Shown here: one piece after another, positions 1 to 9,684 of the stretch
How positions within the stretch are numbered: the first letter of the stretch is position 1
Layout of the letters: each line of letters opens with the position of its first letter
NCBI GenBank assembly: GCA_023431055.1
Contig: JAEYXX010000061.1
Location: 1 to 64,000, forward strand
DNA: 64,000 nt
Source of the DNA: Pseudomonadota bacterium
GTDB taxonomy: Bacteria; Pseudomonadota; Gammaproteobacteria; Pseudomonadales; Pseudomonadaceae
Direction: 5' to 3'
Position numbers and translations under genes: made by a program
Notes under the pieces: model-generated
Seen by the model: only the letters and a program-made list of their open reading frames with translations
What the model was told of the DNA's origin: nothing
Database searches by the model: none

Positions 1-498
1 GGCCGAAGTAGTGCGAGAGGATGGCGTAGCTGTAGGCACCGACGGCGTAGAAGCCGACATAGCCCAGATCGAGCAGACCGGCGAGGCCAACCACGATGTT
101 CAGGCCAAGGCCGAGCATCACGTAGATCAGGATCAGCGTGGCGATATCCACCGAACCGCGGCTGGCGAAGAACGGCCACACCAGCGCCACCATGACCATC
201 GCCAGAATGATCCAGCGCTGGGTGGAGGGCAGGGTGAGGAAGTTGCCGATCTGACCGGAGCCGCTGGGCAGCTTGGGCAGTTTGGCCCAGGCCGGAGTCA
301 GCCGGTCACGCAGCAATTGCCAGAGGAAGATCAGCGTAGCGGCGCCGCCGATGCACCAGAGTTCGAACGCAGTTGCGCCTTCCACGCGCAGGCTGATGCC
401 GACGGTGGAGAGTTTCAGGCCCAGTACCGGGTAGGAGATGATCAGCACCAGCAGGGCGCTGAAAATCGCGGATTTGAGGCTCTTGATGGTGGTGGGGC

Positions 499-502
<4 letters not shown>
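1..502 (-). CDS. livM: High-affinity branched-chain amino-acid ABC transporter permease LivM (3' part missing)
   Basis: Inner-membrane permease that pairs with LivH to import leucine, isoleucine and valine. About 167 N-terminal codons are present; the gene runs off the left edge. The ATG at 502 overlaps the livH stop as ATGA, so the two are translationally coupled. The visible part starts [14 protein letters not shown] and continues with hydrophobic helices and the family segment [20 protein letters not shown] near its end. The ATPase genes livG and livF would be expected further left. The Pseudomonas name braE applies equally. Confidence 0.95.
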
Positions 503-1422
<920 letters not shown>

Positions 1423-1483
1423 TGCCTAACTCCTGGGCGCTTGCGTAAAGCGGCGCTTGTGGCGCAGCGCGAGGCCGGAATTC

Positions 1484-1523
1484 TTCTAATAAACAAAGCC
1501 CACTGCTGGAGGCAGTGGGCTTT
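1484..1523 (-). terminator. Intrinsic terminator/attenuator between livK and livH
   Basis: A 12-bp perfect stem (1495-1506 with 1512-1523) and 5-nt loop just downstream of the livK stop, followed on the minus strand by T-rich sequence at 1484-1494. It would end most livK transcripts and let only a fraction continue into livHM, which matches the need for excess periplasmic binding protein. Confidence 0.8.
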
Positions 1524-1539
1524 GGCTCAGACGGGAAGC

Positions 1540-2658
1540 TTACTTGGCTTCGGACTTGGTGCCGTCCTGATGCCACTCGTACACCACAAAGCTGAAGTCC
1601 TTCAGATCGCCCTTCTCGTCGAAGGCCAGGGTGCCGGTGGGGGTGTCGAAGCTGTTGGAACGCAGAGCTTCTGCGACCTTGGCGGTGTCGGTGTCGCCGG
1701 CTTTCTCGATGCCTTCGGCGATGACCTGAACGGCAGCGTAGGCCGGGAACACGAACGGACCGCTCGGGTCTTCGTTCTTGGCCTTGAATGCCTCGACCAG
1801 CGCCTGGTTCTTCGGATCCTGGTCGAAGGATTTCGGCAGGGTTACCAGCAGGCCTTCGGAAGCCGGGCCGGCGATGGCCGAGATTTCCTTGTTACCCACG
1901 CCTTCCGGACCCATGAACTTGACGTCCAGGCCGCGCTCCTTGGTTTGGCGCAGCAGCAGGCCCAGTTCCGGGTGGTAGCCGCCGTAGTAGACGAAATCGA
2001 CACCGGCCTGGTTGAGCTTGGCGATCAGCGCGGAGAAGTCCTTGTCGCCGGCGTTGATGCCTTCGAACATGGCGACTTTCACACCTTTGCCTTCCAGGGT
2101 CTGCTTGACCGCAGTGGCGATGCCTTCGCCGTACTGCTGCTTGTCATGGATGACGGCAACGGTTTTCGGCTTGATGTGGTCGGCAATGAAGTTGCCGGCG
2201 GTCGGGCCTTGCAGGCTGTCCAGACCGATGGTGCGGAAGACCAGCTCGTAGCCACGAGCGGTGATGTCCGGGCTGGTGGAAGCCGCGGTGATCATCAGGA
2301 TGCCTTCGTCTTCGTAGATGTCGGAGGCCGGCTGAGTGGAGCTGGAGCACAGGTGGCCAACCACGAACTTGACGCCGTCGTTGACGATCTTGTTGGCAAC
2401 GGCAACGGCCTGCTTCGGATCGCACGCGTCGTCGTAGACCACGCCTTCGAGCTGCGCGCCATTCACGCCGCCGGCCTTGTTGATCTGTTCGATGGCCATC
2501 TTGGCGCCGATGAATTGCATCTCACCGTACTGAGCAACGGCACCGGTCACCGGACCGGCCAGGCCGATCTTGATGTTATCGGCCGCCATCGAATAGCTGG
2601 CCACCCCCGCCAGTGCCATTGCCGCGAACAGCTTGGAAATCTGCTTAGCCTTGTTCAT
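1540..2658 (-). CDS. livK: Branched-chain amino-acid ABC transporter periplasmic substrate-binding protein
   Basis: Periplasmic binding protein of 372 residues (BraC in Pseudomonas) that delivers leucine, isoleucine or valine to LivHM. The start at 2658 is chosen because GGAG lies 5 nt upstream and it gives a clean Sec signal peptide (cleavage after about residue 25, SYSMA/AD). An in-frame extension upstream to 2928 has no signal and is not used. Cys79 and Cys104 match the disulfide of the Leu/Ile/Val-binding family, and GHLCSSSTQP holds part of the ligand site. It is the first gene of the liv cluster. The 296-bp gap to the divergent gene at 2955 should contain both promoters. Confidence 0.96.
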   Translation of the reverse strand: MNKAKQISKLFAAMALAGVASYSMAADNIKIGLAGPVTGAVAQYGEMQFIGAKMAIEQINKAGGVNGAQLEGVVYDDACDPKQAVAVANKIVNDGVKFVVGHLCSSSTQPASDIYEDEGILMITAASTSPDITARGYELVFRTIGLDSLQGPTAGNFIADHIKPKTVAVIHDKQQYGEGIATAVKQTLEGKGVKVAMFEGINAGDKDFSALIAKLNQAGVDFVYYGGYHPELGLLLRQTKERGLDVKFMGPEGVGNKEISAIAGPASEGLLVTLPKSFDQDPKNQALVEAFKAKNEDPSGPFVFPAYAAVQVIAEGIEKAGDTDTAKVAEALRSNSFDTPTGTLAFDEKGDLKDFSFVVYEWHQDGTKSEAK

Positions 2659-2954
2659 GAGTGCTCCACTCTTATGTTTTTCGTTGTTGTAGTTCTTGCG
2701 GCCGAAGCTGCAGAACCAGGTTCTTTGACCCCGGTAATGCCTCCGGCAACTGTACCGGAACAGTGTAGAGCGCGGATTTGCGCCTTGAAAAGCCGGCAGC
2801 TGGAGGCGAAACGTGGGGTTGTCGCTAAATTGCAAGGAATGTATAGAAAAACGGCGTGGCCTAGGTCGGCTGGCGAGCGTCGCGCGGTTGCCAGTACAGT
2901 TGCCAGCGCTATCATTGCGCGCCTGCATTCAACGCCATCGACACGGGACACACC

Positions 2955-3272
2955 ATGACGGATCAATCTAGCACCCTCTATGCCAAGCTGCTCGGCGAGA
3001 CCGCACCGATTCGTTGGCAGGAACTGCAGCCGTTCTTCGCCCGTGGTGCGCTGCTCTGGGTCGAAGGCAATCAGGATCTGGTGGCTGTCGCGCAGGCCGT
3101 GGCCGAGAATGACCAGGCCCGTGTTGCGCAATGGATGAACCAGGGGCTGCTGTGCAGGTTCGAAGATTCGCGTGCCGAAGATTTGCTCACGCGTGACCCG
3201 CAACTGTGGGCAGTGGTGGTTGCACCCTGGGTGCTGGTTCAGGAAAGGGCAGGGGATTCGACGCTGCACTGA
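2955..3272 (+). CDS. DUF2288 family protein
   Basis: Small soluble protein of 105 residues with no signal peptide or membrane segment. The pattern IRWQELQPFFARGALLWVE, then AVAENDQARVAQWMNQG, then WAVVVAPWVLVQ matches what I remember of the DUF2288 family, widespread in Pseudomonas and cyanobacteria and of unknown function. It is divergent from livK and about 90 bp upstream of the next plus-strand gene. Nothing in the sequence indicates a reaction or partner. Confidence 0.8.
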   Translation: MTDQSSTLYAKLLGETAPIRWQELQPFFARGALLWVEGNQDLVAVAQAVAENDQARVAQWMNQGLLCRFEDSRAEDLLTRDPQLWAVVVAPWVLVQERAGDSTLH

Positions 3273-3365
3273 AATGGCGCATGCAGGGCTGGAAGTGGCG
3301 GACTAGACTCTTCGGGGGCTCCGTCAGGACGCATCAAGCGGCGTTACGGCAGAGGAGAGAGCACC

Positions 3366-3734
3366 ATGTTCGAACCCGGTCACCTGCATCGCAGCAATCC
3401 GCCTGGTCTGGGCGGACAACCCGGTTACAGCATCGATTTCTATTATGAGGTTCGCAAGGACCCGCGGGAGGGGCCGATGCTGCACGGGCGTCTGCTCGGC
3501 GAGATCGACGGCAAGGCCTTCGAGGAGGTCTTTGACATGCACCGCGATACCGCCTTCAACTTCGCCAGCGTAATTTCCCGGCTGGTGGCCAAGCACGGCC
3601 TGCATCCCAACCACAGTCCAATCATGCGCGCGCACGAGGAGTACGATGCGATCTTCGAGGACATCCGCGCCAAGCTGCATGCCAGGCCGGGCGAGGCGGT
3701 GGACCTCGATCATCTACAGCGCGACGGCCTATAG
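3366..3734 (+). CDS. Small Pseudomonas protein, probably DUF5064 family
   Basis: Soluble protein of 122 residues. It begins MFEPGHLHRSN, contains YSIDFYYEVRKDPREGPM and a block around HRDTAFNFASVISRLVAKHG. I associate this architecture with DUF5064, a family largely confined to Pseudomonas; function is unknown. The start has a strong purine-rich SD (gaggagag) about 6 nt upstream. It converges with bfd across a shared hairpin terminator. The family assignment is from memory; the coding call is firm. Confidence 0.75.
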   Translation: MFEPGHLHRSNPPGLGGQPGYSIDFYYEVRKDPREGPMLHGRLLGEIDGKAFEEVFDMHRDTAFNFASVISRLVAKHGLHPNHSPIMRAHEEYDAIFEDIRAKLHARPGEAVDLDHLQRDGL

Positions 3735-3760
3735 GCGGCTTCAAGGTTTTTTGCGGGCGA

Positions 3761-3791
3761 AAAAAAACCGGATTCCAGGATCCGGTTTTTA
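3761..3791. terminator. Bidirectional intrinsic terminator between DUF5064 gene and bfd
   Basis: A CCGGAT/ATCCGG stem is flanked by A7 on the left and T5 on the right, so it works as a Rho-independent terminator in both directions and serves the two convergent genes. Confidence 0.85.
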
Positions 3792-3806
3792 TTCGCGGGC
3801 TGTGTT

Positions 3807-4025
3807 TCAGGCAGCGACGAAACCAGCGGGGTAGGCCAGCGAGGTCTGGCTGCTCTGCACTTCGGCGATGGTTTCGCGGACGACCTGCTTGGCCAGGCAG
3901 GCGCACTTGCCGCACTGGCTGGCGATACCCAGCGAGCCGCGTACTTCGCGGTAGCTGCAGCAGCCTTCATAGACTGCTTCGCGGATTTGCGTATCGGTAA
4001 CACCTTCACAGAGGCAGACGTACAT
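3807..4025 (-). CDS. bfd: Bacterioferritin-associated ferredoxin Bfd
   Basis: A [2Fe-2S] ferredoxin of 72 residues that reduces the core iron of bacterioferritin (BfrB) so that stored iron is released under iron limitation. It starts MYVCLCEGVTD; cluster ligands are Cys4, Cys6, Cys38 and Cys41, all present (SQCGKCACLAKQ). The ATG at 4025 is used; a TTG two codons upstream is unlikely. A bacterioferritin gene, often next to bfd, is not adjacent here. A strong sigma70 promoter with a Fur-like spacer lies directly upstream, consistent with induction by low iron. Confidence 0.95.
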   Translation of the reverse strand: MYVCLCEGVTDTQIREAVYEGCCSYREVRGSLGIASQCGKCACLAKQVVRETIAEVQSSQTSLAYPAGFVAA

Positions 4026-4064
4026 AAGCAAGGCTCGTCTTGGTAGTTCTGTTCGATGGGTCGG

Positions 4065-4093
4065 ATACTAATGTTAATGAGAATGCTTGTCAA
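4065..4093 (-). promoter_or_regulatory. bfd promoter overlapped by a Fur-box-like sequence
   Basis: On the minus strand a consensus -35 TTGACA (4088-4093) is separated by exactly 17 bp from TAGTAT (4065-4070). The spacer contains ATTCTCATTAACATTA, an AT-rich Fur-box-like run. bfd is Fur-repressed in pseudomonads, so Fur binding in the core promoter is the expected arrangement. The elements are seen directly; Fur binding is inferred. Confidence 0.75.
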
Positions 4094-4190
4094 AGATCGA
4101 TTGCGAATGCTCGCATCTCCTGACGAACGGTGCAGCATCCGGCGGGGGCGGGTAGGAAACAGTCTTTGTGTTTTTGCGGGGAGGATACGT

Positions 4191-4949
4191 TTGGCACCGG
4201 ACTGGCAAGTTTGTGTGCGTATTGCTCACGGGCTTAGCACTATCCATTAGCGCGCGTGCTGAGCGTCTGGGTTGCGCCCCTTACGGGCGCCACACCTTTC
4301 TTGCTTGCCCAAGAAAGGTGTGCCAAAGAAGGGCACCCCGACATCCGGGTTTCGCTACGCGAAACTCCCCTCGCTCCGGTGCTGCTCCGGGGGCCGGCTT
4401 ACATGGGCCATCCCTGGCCCATTAAGCCTCTCGCCGCATCCATGCGGCTCGCTCCCCTACGCAACACCTCCACTCGGCCTCCTGAAGGGGACCGGACCGC
4501 GAGCTTGCGACATCTCCGGAAGATCAAAGTCGGTAGCGTTTGGCTTTTGCTCTAAGCGCGATCATCACAGACGACGCCCAAGTCCCCTTCAGGAGGCCGA
4601 GTGGAATCGCCGTGGAAGGGGTTGAGCGACATGGATGGCGCGAGAGCCGTGATGGGCCAGGGATGGCCCTTCACGGCGTGCCCCTGGAGCGGTTATGGAA
4701 CGAGGGAACCCCGGCGCAGCCGGGGCCGGATGTCGGGGTGCCCTTCTCTTTGGTTACTTTCTCTTGGGCAAGCAAGAGCTACGAAGCGCAGCGAAGTAAC
4801 AGCCGCAGGCTGGCCCGAAGGGTGAGCTTAGCGAGTCAAGTGACTCGCCCGTAAGGGGCGAAACCAAGACGAAAGTTCGACACGCCAATGATCTTTGCCC
4901 GGATATAAATAGCGCAAAAGAACACACAAACTTGCCAGTCCGGTGCCAA
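4191..4949. repeat. 759-bp palindromic element: two divergent repeat copies in inverted orientation with 27-bp perfect terminal inverted repeats
   Basis: This region (4094-5025 overall) has no supportable gene. Its ends are perfect 27-bp inverted repeats (4191-4217 and 4923-4949). Inside, matching blocks occur in mirrored order: 4275-4289/4846-4860, 4300-4314/4762-4776, 4329-4348/4726-4745, 4404-4421/4653-4670 and 4470-4492/4582-4604, the last a 23-bp perfect match. Sequence between the blocks has diverged. The unpaired centre is about 4493-4581. No target-site duplication is evident and no transposase is present. It looks like two inverted copies of a dispersed intergenic repeat. ORFs found here are artefacts of the repeat. 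Confidence 0.85.
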
Positions 4950-4970
4950 CTAAAACTATGCGAAGAACCA

Positions 4971-4999
4971 AAAGAAAACCGGCAGACGCCGGTTTTTTC
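4971..4999. terminator. Terminator downstream of rnt
   Basis: An AAAACCGGC-AGAC-GCCGGTTTT hairpin. On the minus strand it is followed by a T-rich run (ttttctttt) and lies just after the rnt stop, so it should end the pyrC-rnt transcript. The plus-strand side also carries T6, so it can act in both directions. Confidence 0.8.
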
Positions 5000-5025
5000 A
5001 TGGGGTTCGATCGCCGTGCAGAGGC

Positions 5026-5700
5026 TTACTGATCGAACTCGTCCCAGCCGCCCATTTCCTTCCAGCGGTTGACGATGCCGCAGAACAGCTCGGCGGTCTT
5101 CTCGGTGTCGTAACGGGCCGAGTGCGCTTCCTTGCCGTCGAACTCGATGCCGGCGGTCTGGCAGGCCTTGGCCAGCACGGTCTGGCCATAAGCGAGGCCG
5201 GCCAGGGTGGCGGTGTCGAAGCTGGAGAAGGGGTGGAAGGGGTTGCGCTTGATGCCGCAGCGCGCCACTGCGGCATTGAGGAAGCCGAGGTCGAAGCTGC
5301 TGTTGTGCCCGACCAGGATCGCACGCTTGCAGCCGGCCGATTTGATCGACTTGCGCAGGCCCTTGAAGATTTCACCCAGCGCGTGTTCTTCGCTCACCGC
5401 CATGCGCAGCGGATGATCGAGCTTGATACCGGTGAACTCCAGCGCCGCCGCTTCGATATTGGCGCCCTCGAAGGGCTCGATACGGAAGAAGTGGGTGTGA
5501 TCCGGATAAAGAAAGCCGCTCTCGTCCATCGCGATGGTCGTGGCGGCAATTTCCAGCAGGGCGTCGGTGGCGCTGTTGAAACCACCGGTTTCCACGTCCA
5601 CCACAACCGGCAGATAACCGCGAAAGCGCGCTGCCATGGGCGTGCGCGGGCCGGACGGCAGGCTCGGTTCGAGTTCGTCGTCGTAGTTGTCTTCGCTCAC
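5026..5700 (-). CDS. rnt: Ribonuclease T
   Basis: DEDDh-family 3'-5' exoribonuclease of 224 residues that trims tRNA CCA ends and matures 23S, 5S and small stable RNAs. ExoI is [10 protein letters not shown] with Asp35 and Glu37; further motifs are [15 protein letters not shown] and [14 protein letters not shown], carrying the remaining Asp and His residues. The start is a GTG at 5700 that overlaps the pyrC stop as GTGA; the longer in-frame ATG at 5796 lies inside pyrC and is rejected. It is co-transcribed with pyrC, as in P. aeruginosa. Confidence 0.96.
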   Translation of the reverse strand: MSEDNYDDELEPSLPSGPRTPMAARFRGYLPVVVDVETGGFNSATDALLEIAATTIAMDESGFLYPDHTHFFRIEPFEGANIEAAALEFTGIKLDHPLRMAVSEEHALGEIFKGLRKSIKSAGCKRAILVGHNSSFDLGFLNAAVARCGIKRNPFHPFSSFDTATLAGLAYGQTVLAKACQTAGIEFDGKEAHSARYDTEKTAELFCGIVNRWKEMGGWDEFDQ

Positions 5701-6743
5701 GCCTGAGCCTCCAGCAATTTCCAGCGCAGGGTTTCGCCGGCACGCAGCGGCACGACACTGTTGTCGCCCAGCGGCAGGCTGGCCGGTACGGTCCACTCTT
5801 CACGTACCAGGGTAATGCTATCGGTGTTGCGCGGCAGACCGTAGAAGTCCGGGCCGTGGAAGCTGGCGAAGGCTTCCAGCTTGTCCAGCGCATTGCGCTG
5901 CTCGAATGCCTCGGCATACAGCTCGATGGCGGCATAGGCGGTGTAGCAGCCGGCGCAGCCGCAGGCGGCTTCCTTGGCGTGCTTGGCGTGCGGCGCCGAG
6001 TCGGTGCCGAGGAAGAACTTGGCGTTGCCGCTGGTGGCCGCGTCGAGCAGGGCTTCCTGGTGCACGTTGCGCTTGAGAATCGGCAGGCAATAGAAGTGCG
6101 GACGAATACCGCCGACCAGCATGTGGTTGCGGTTGTACAGCAGGTGATGGGCGGTGATGGTGGCGCCGACTTTGGCCGAGGCCGCCTCGACGAACTGCAC
6201 CGCGTCACGGGTGGTGATGTGCTCGAACACCACCTTCAGGGTGGGGAAACGTTCGACCACGCGGGTCAGGTGCTCGTCGATGAAGGCCTTCTCGCGGTCG
6301 AACACGTCGATCTCGGCGCGGGTCACTTCCCCATGCACCAGCAGCAGCATGCCGACTTCGGCCATGGCTTCCAGCGCCGGGAAGATCTTGTCGATGCTGG
6401 TGACGCCCGAATCGGAGTTGGTGGTGGCGCCGGCTGGGTACAGCTTGGCGGCATGCACGAAACCGCTGGCCTTGGCCGCGCGCACATCCTCTGGGCTGGT
6501 GTTGTCGGTGAGGTAGAGCACCATCAGCGGCTCGAAGCGGCTGCCAGCCGGGCACGCAGCGAGAATGCGCTGGCGATAGGCGTCGGCCTCGGCGGCATTG
6601 CGTACCGGCGGTACCAGGTTGGGCATGATGATGGCGCGGCCGAAAGTGCGCGCGGCATCGCCGACGGTGTGTGGCAGCACCGCGCCATCGCGCAGGTGAA
6701 TGTGCCAGTCATCGGGACGCAGAAGAGTCAGGCGGTCGGACAT
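5697..6743 (-). CDS. pyrC: Dihydroorotase (type II)
   Basis: Zinc-dependent amidohydrolase of 348 residues that interconverts carbamoyl-aspartate and dihydroorotate in pyrimidine synthesis. Metal ligands His14 and His16 are seen in [10 protein letters not shown], and the lysine that is carbamylated in the family is Lys100 ([15 protein letters not shown]). The C-terminal FLGTDSAPH motif supplies the catalytic Asp. The ATG at 6743 has GGAAG a few bases upstream. It is followed without gap by rnt and is divergent from motY. Confidence 0.97.
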   Translation of the reverse strand: MSDRLTLLRPDDWHIHLRDGAVLPHTVGDAARTFGRAIIMPNLVPPVRNAAEADAYRQRILAACPAGSRFEPLMVLYLTDNTSPEDVRAAKASGFVHAAKLYPAGATTNSDSGVTSIDKIFPALEAMAEVGMLLLVHGEVTRAEIDVFDREKAFIDEHLTRVVERFPTLKVVFEHITTRDAVQFVEAASAKVGATITAHHLLYNRNHMLVGGIRPHFYCLPILKRNVHQEALLDAATSGNAKFFLGTDSAPHAKHAKEAACGCAGCYTAYAAIELYAEAFEQRNALDKLEAFASFHGPDFYGLPRNTDSITLVREEWTVPASLPLGDNSVVPLRAGETLRWKLLEAQA

Positions 6744-6833
6744 GAAGGCTTCCAGGCGGGTAAAACGTGGCCGCATGTTAACTGAAAAGCGTCTGCTCGC
6801 GCTCGCGCCGACGCGACAATCGAACGCAGGGGG

Positions 6834-6860
6834 TCAAGTTTCCGCGCGCCTGACCGATAC
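6834..6860 (+). promoter_or_regulatory. FliA (sigma-28) type promoter for motY
   Basis: TCAAGTTT (6834-6841), an 11-bp spacer, then ACCGATAC (6853-6860). The enterobacterial FliA consensus is TAAAGTTT-N11-GCCGATAA, so 13 of 16 positions match with the exact spacing. The site is about 37 bp upstream of the motY start, and a flagellar motor gene is a natural FliA target. Elements are seen directly; use by FliA is inferred. Confidence 0.8.
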
Positions 6861-6896
6861 CCCGTAAGAATGCCCTGAACCGCCGTGGAGCCTGTC

Positions 6897-7838
6897 GTGC
6901 GTGCGCCCAATTACCTCCTGATCAGCCTGCTGGCTGGCATGCCTCTGTGCCTGCCAGCGCACGCCATCAGCTTCCAGACCCGGCTGGAGAAGGTGGAGTG
7001 GACGGTGGAGGGCGATCAGTTCGAATGCCGCCTGAGCCAGCCGATCAGCAACTTTGGCAGCGGCGAGTTCGTGCGCCGCGCGGGTGAGCAGGTCACCTTC
7101 CGCCTCAAGGCCCGTGAGCGCTGGATGGGCGCGGGTTCGGCGACCCTGCTGGCGGCAGCGGCGCCCTGGCAGCCAGGGCGCGGCGACATCAATCTGGGTG
7201 TGGTCAGCGTCGGCAATGGCGAGGTGCCGTTCAACAGCTCGCAGGAGCAGGGTGCACGCCTGCTCACCGGTCTGCTGGAAGGGCGCAGCCCGGTGGTGCG
7301 CCATCGCACGCTCAATGGCGGCGACAATCTGGAAGTGCGGTTGCTGCCGGTGAAGTTTCACAAGGCCTATGACGATTACCAGGCGTGCACCGCCAAGCTG
7401 CTGCCGGTCAATTTCGATCAAATTCGCCAGGCGCAGATAGGCTTTCCCGGTGGCGGCATCGATCTCGACCCAATGGCCAAGGCCAAGCTCGATATCATCC
7501 TCGACTTCGTCAAGGCTGACCCGAGCATCAACAGCTTTCAGATCGACGGTCACGCCGACAACAGCGGCAATCGCCTGACCAATCGTGATCTTTCCCGTCG
7601 CCGTGCCTTGGCCGTGCAGGAGTATCTGATAGCCGGGGGTATTCCGGCCGAGCAGATCACCATGCGCTTTCATGGCGAGCGTTACCCACTGGTGCCGAAC
7701 AACAACGAAGCCAATCGTGCCAAGAACCGTCGGGCGACCCTGCGCCTGGACCGTGTGCCGCAGCCCGAGACACCGCAGCAGAGTGCTCCTGCTCCCTCCA
7801 CGCCGCCAGCCGATCCGGCAGGTAGCCGCCCCTCCTGA
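6897..7838 (+). CDS. motY: Flagellar motor T-ring protein MotY (OmpA family)
   Basis: Periplasmic protein of about 313 residues that forms part of the T-ring and holds the stator around the polar flagellar motor. It has a Sec signal (cleavage near LPAHA/ISF), an N-terminal MotY-type beta domain (TRLEKVEWTVEGDQFECRL) and a C-terminal OmpA-like peptidoglycan-binding domain with IDGHADNSGNRLTNRDLSRR, ending in a Pro-rich tail. The GTG at 6897 is preferred because GGAG sits 6 nt upstream; a GTG at 6885 is the alternative. A FliA-type promoter precedes it. Its place between pyrC and argG matches P. aeruginosa as I recall it. Confidence 0.93.
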   Translation: MRAPNYLLISLLAGMPLCLPAHAISFQTRLEKVEWTVEGDQFECRLSQPISNFGSGEFVRRAGEQVTFRLKARERWMGAGSATLLAAAAPWQPGRGDINLGVVSVGNGEVPFNSSQEQGARLLTGLLEGRSPVVRHRTLNGGDNLEVRLLPVKFHKAYDDYQACTAKLLPVNFDQIRQAQIGFPGGGIDLDPMAKAKLDIILDFVKADPSINSFQIDGHADNSGNRLTNRDLSRRRALAVQEYLIAGGIPAEQITMRFHGERYPLVPNNNEANRAKNRRATLRLDRVPQPETPQQSAPAPSTPPADPAGSRPS

Positions 7839-7944
7839 GCCACTTTGGCGTCGCTTGGTCAACTCCGACTGTCGCACCCCTGTAAATTAAGCCGCTTGGC
7901 CAGTAGAATCACCGGTTTTACCGTACAACCCGTGGAGTGATGGC

Positions 7945-9162
7945 ATGGCGGACGTCAAAAAGGTAGTTCTGGCCTATTCCGGTGGCCTGGACACCTCGGT
8001 GATCCTCAAGTGGCTGCAAGATACCTACAACTGTGAAGTGGTGACTTTCACCGCCGACCTCGGTCAGGGCGAGGAGGTCGAGCCGGCCCGCGCCAAGGCC
8101 CAGGCCCTGGGCGTCAAGGAAATCTACATCGACGACCTGCGCGAAGAGTTCGTCCGCGATTTCGTCTACCCGATGTTCCGTGCCAACACCATCTACGAAG
8201 GCGAGTACCTGCTGGGTACTTCCATCGCCCGTCCGCTGATTGCCAAGCGCCTGATCGAAATCGCCAACGAGACCGGCGCCGACGCCATCTCCCACGGCGC
8301 GACCGGCAAGGGCAATGACCAGGTGCGTTTCGAGCTGGGCGCCTATGCGCTCAAGCCGGGTGTGAAAGTCATCGCCCCGTGGCGCGAGTGGGACCTGCTG
8401 TCGCGCGAGAAGCTGATGGACTACGCCGAGAAGCACGCCATCCCGATCGAGCGTCACGGTAAGAAGAAGTCGCCGTACTCCATGGATGCCAACCTGCTGC
8501 ACATCTCCTATGAAGGTGGCGTGCTGGAAGACACCTGGACCGAGCACGAAGAAGACATGTGGCGTTGGACCAAGTCGCCGGAAGCGGCGCCGGACACCCC
8601 GACCTACATCGAGCTGACCTACAAGGCCGGTGACATCGTCGCCATCGACGGCAAGGCCATGACCCCGGCCCAGGTGCTGGCCGAGCTGAATCGCATCGGT
8701 GGCGAGAACGGCATCGGCCGTCTGGACATCGTCGAGAACCGTTTCGTTGGCATGAAGTCCCGCGGCTGCTACGAAACCCCCGGCGGCACCATCATGCTCA
8801 AGGCCCACCGCGCCATCGAGTCCATTACTCTGGACCGCGAAGTGGCTCACCTGAAAGACGAGCTGATGCCGAAGTACGCCAGCCTGATCTACAACGGTTT
8901 CTGGTGGAGCCCGGAGCGTCTGATGCTGCAACAGATGATCGACGCCTCCCAGGCCAACGTGAACGGCGTGGTGCGCCTGAAGCTGTACAAGGGCAACGTC
9001 ATCGTCACCGGGCGTAAGTCCGACGATTCGCTGTTCGACGCCAACATTGCGACCTTCGAGGAAGACGGCGGCGCCTACAACCAGCAGGATGCGGCGGGCT
9101 TCATCAAGCTCAACGCCCTGCGCATGCGCATCGCTGCAGGCAAGGGCCGCAAACTGGTCTGA
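7945..9162 (+). CDS. argG: Argininosuccinate synthase
   Basis: Joins citrulline and aspartate using ATP to form argininosuccinate, the penultimate step of arginine synthesis. It has 405 residues, typical of the short type. The PP-loop ATP-binding motif is [13 protein letters not shown] at residues 9-21; [15 protein letters not shown] and the [20 protein letters not shown] block are also present. A GGAG element lies about 7 nt before the ATG. A GC-rich hairpin follows the stop. No clear ArgR site could be identified by eye. Confidence 0.98.
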   Translation: MADVKKVVLAYSGGLDTSVILKWLQDTYNCEVVTFTADLGQGEEVEPARAKAQALGVKEIYIDDLREEFVRDFVYPMFRANTIYEGEYLLGTSIARPLIAKRLIEIANETGADAISHGATGKGNDQVRFELGAYALKPGVKVIAPWREWDLLSREKLMDYAEKHAIPIERHGKKKSPYSMDANLLHISYEGGVLEDTWTEHEEDMWRWTKSPEAAPDTPTYIELTYKAGDIVAIDGKAMTPAQVLAELNRIGGENGIGRLDIVENRFVGMKSRGCYETPGGTIMLKAHRAIESITLDREVAHLKDELMPKYASLIYNGFWWSPERLMLQQMIDASQANVNGVVRLKLYKGNVIVTGRKSDDSLFDANIATFEEDGGAYNQQDAAGFIKLNALRMRIAAGKGRKLV

Positions 9163-9185
9163 TAGACTGGCTGCACCTTGTCACA

Positions 9186-9212
9186 AGAACCCCGGCCACG
9201 AGCCGGGGTTCT
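9186..9212 (+). terminator. Hairpin between argG and gloA
   Basis: An 11-bp perfect stem (AGAACCCCGGC with GCCGGGGTTCT) and 5-nt loop lie 24 bp after the argG stop. There is only a short pyrimidine tail (gctttcc), so termination may be partial and gloA may receive read-through. Confidence 0.6.
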
Positions 9213-9235
9213 GCTTTCCAGAAGAGGAAAATCTG

Positions 9236-9628
9236 ATGAGACTGCTGCATACCATGCTGCGTGTCGGCGATCTGGACAAATCCATCGCCTTCTACACCGA
9301 GGTGTTGGGCATGACCCTGCTGCGCCGCAAGGATTATCCGGACGGCCAGTTCACCCTGGCCTTCGTCGGTTACGGCGACGAGGCGCACAACAGTGTGATC
9401 GAGCTGACCCACAACTGGGGCGTTGATAGCTACGAGTTGGGTACTGGCTACGGCCATATCGCCCTGGAAGTGGAGGACGTCTACAAGGCCTGCGAGGACA
9501 TCCGTGCGCGCGGCGGCAAGATCACCCGCGAGCCCGGCCCGATGAAGCACGGCACGAGTATCCTGGCCTTCGTCGAAGACCCGGACGGCTACAAGATCGA
9601 GCTGCTCTCACCGTCTCGCCGCGACTGA
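9236..9628 (+). CDS. gloA: Lactoylglutathione lyase (glyoxalase I)
   Basis: Converts the methylglyoxal-glutathione hemithioacetal to S-lactoylglutathione. It has 130 residues; all four metal ligands of the bacterial Ni-type enzyme are in register: His5, Glu56, His74 and Glu122. The ATG at 9236 follows AGAGGA by about 7 nt; the longer reading frame from 9047 overlaps argG and is not used. In P. aeruginosa this argG-adjacent copy is gloA1, one of several paralogues. Confidence 0.96.
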   Translation: MRLLHTMLRVGDLDKSIAFYTEVLGMTLLRRKDYPDGQFTLAFVGYGDEAHNSVIELTHNWGVDSYELGTGYGHIALEVEDVYKACEDIRARGGKITREPGPMKHGTSILAFVEDPDGYKIELLSPSRRD

Positions 9629-9640
9629 TCGACAGATACG

Positions 9641-9669
9641 AAAAGCCCCGCAATTCGCGGGGCTCTTTC
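9641..9669 (+). terminator. gloA terminator
   Basis: An AGCCCCGC/GCGGGGCT stem with an A-rich left flank and a CTTTCT tail, located directly after gloA. It also lies just beyond the stop of the convergent small gene at 9685. Confidence 0.8.
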
Positions 9670-9684
9670 TGTACGGCTCGACAT

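Noticed and set aside
4168..4854. Several short open frames in the gap between bfd and rnt
   Set aside because: They lie in the palindromic repeat element, overlap each other in several frames and have no SD, no conserved motifs and Arg/Pro/Ser-rich composition.
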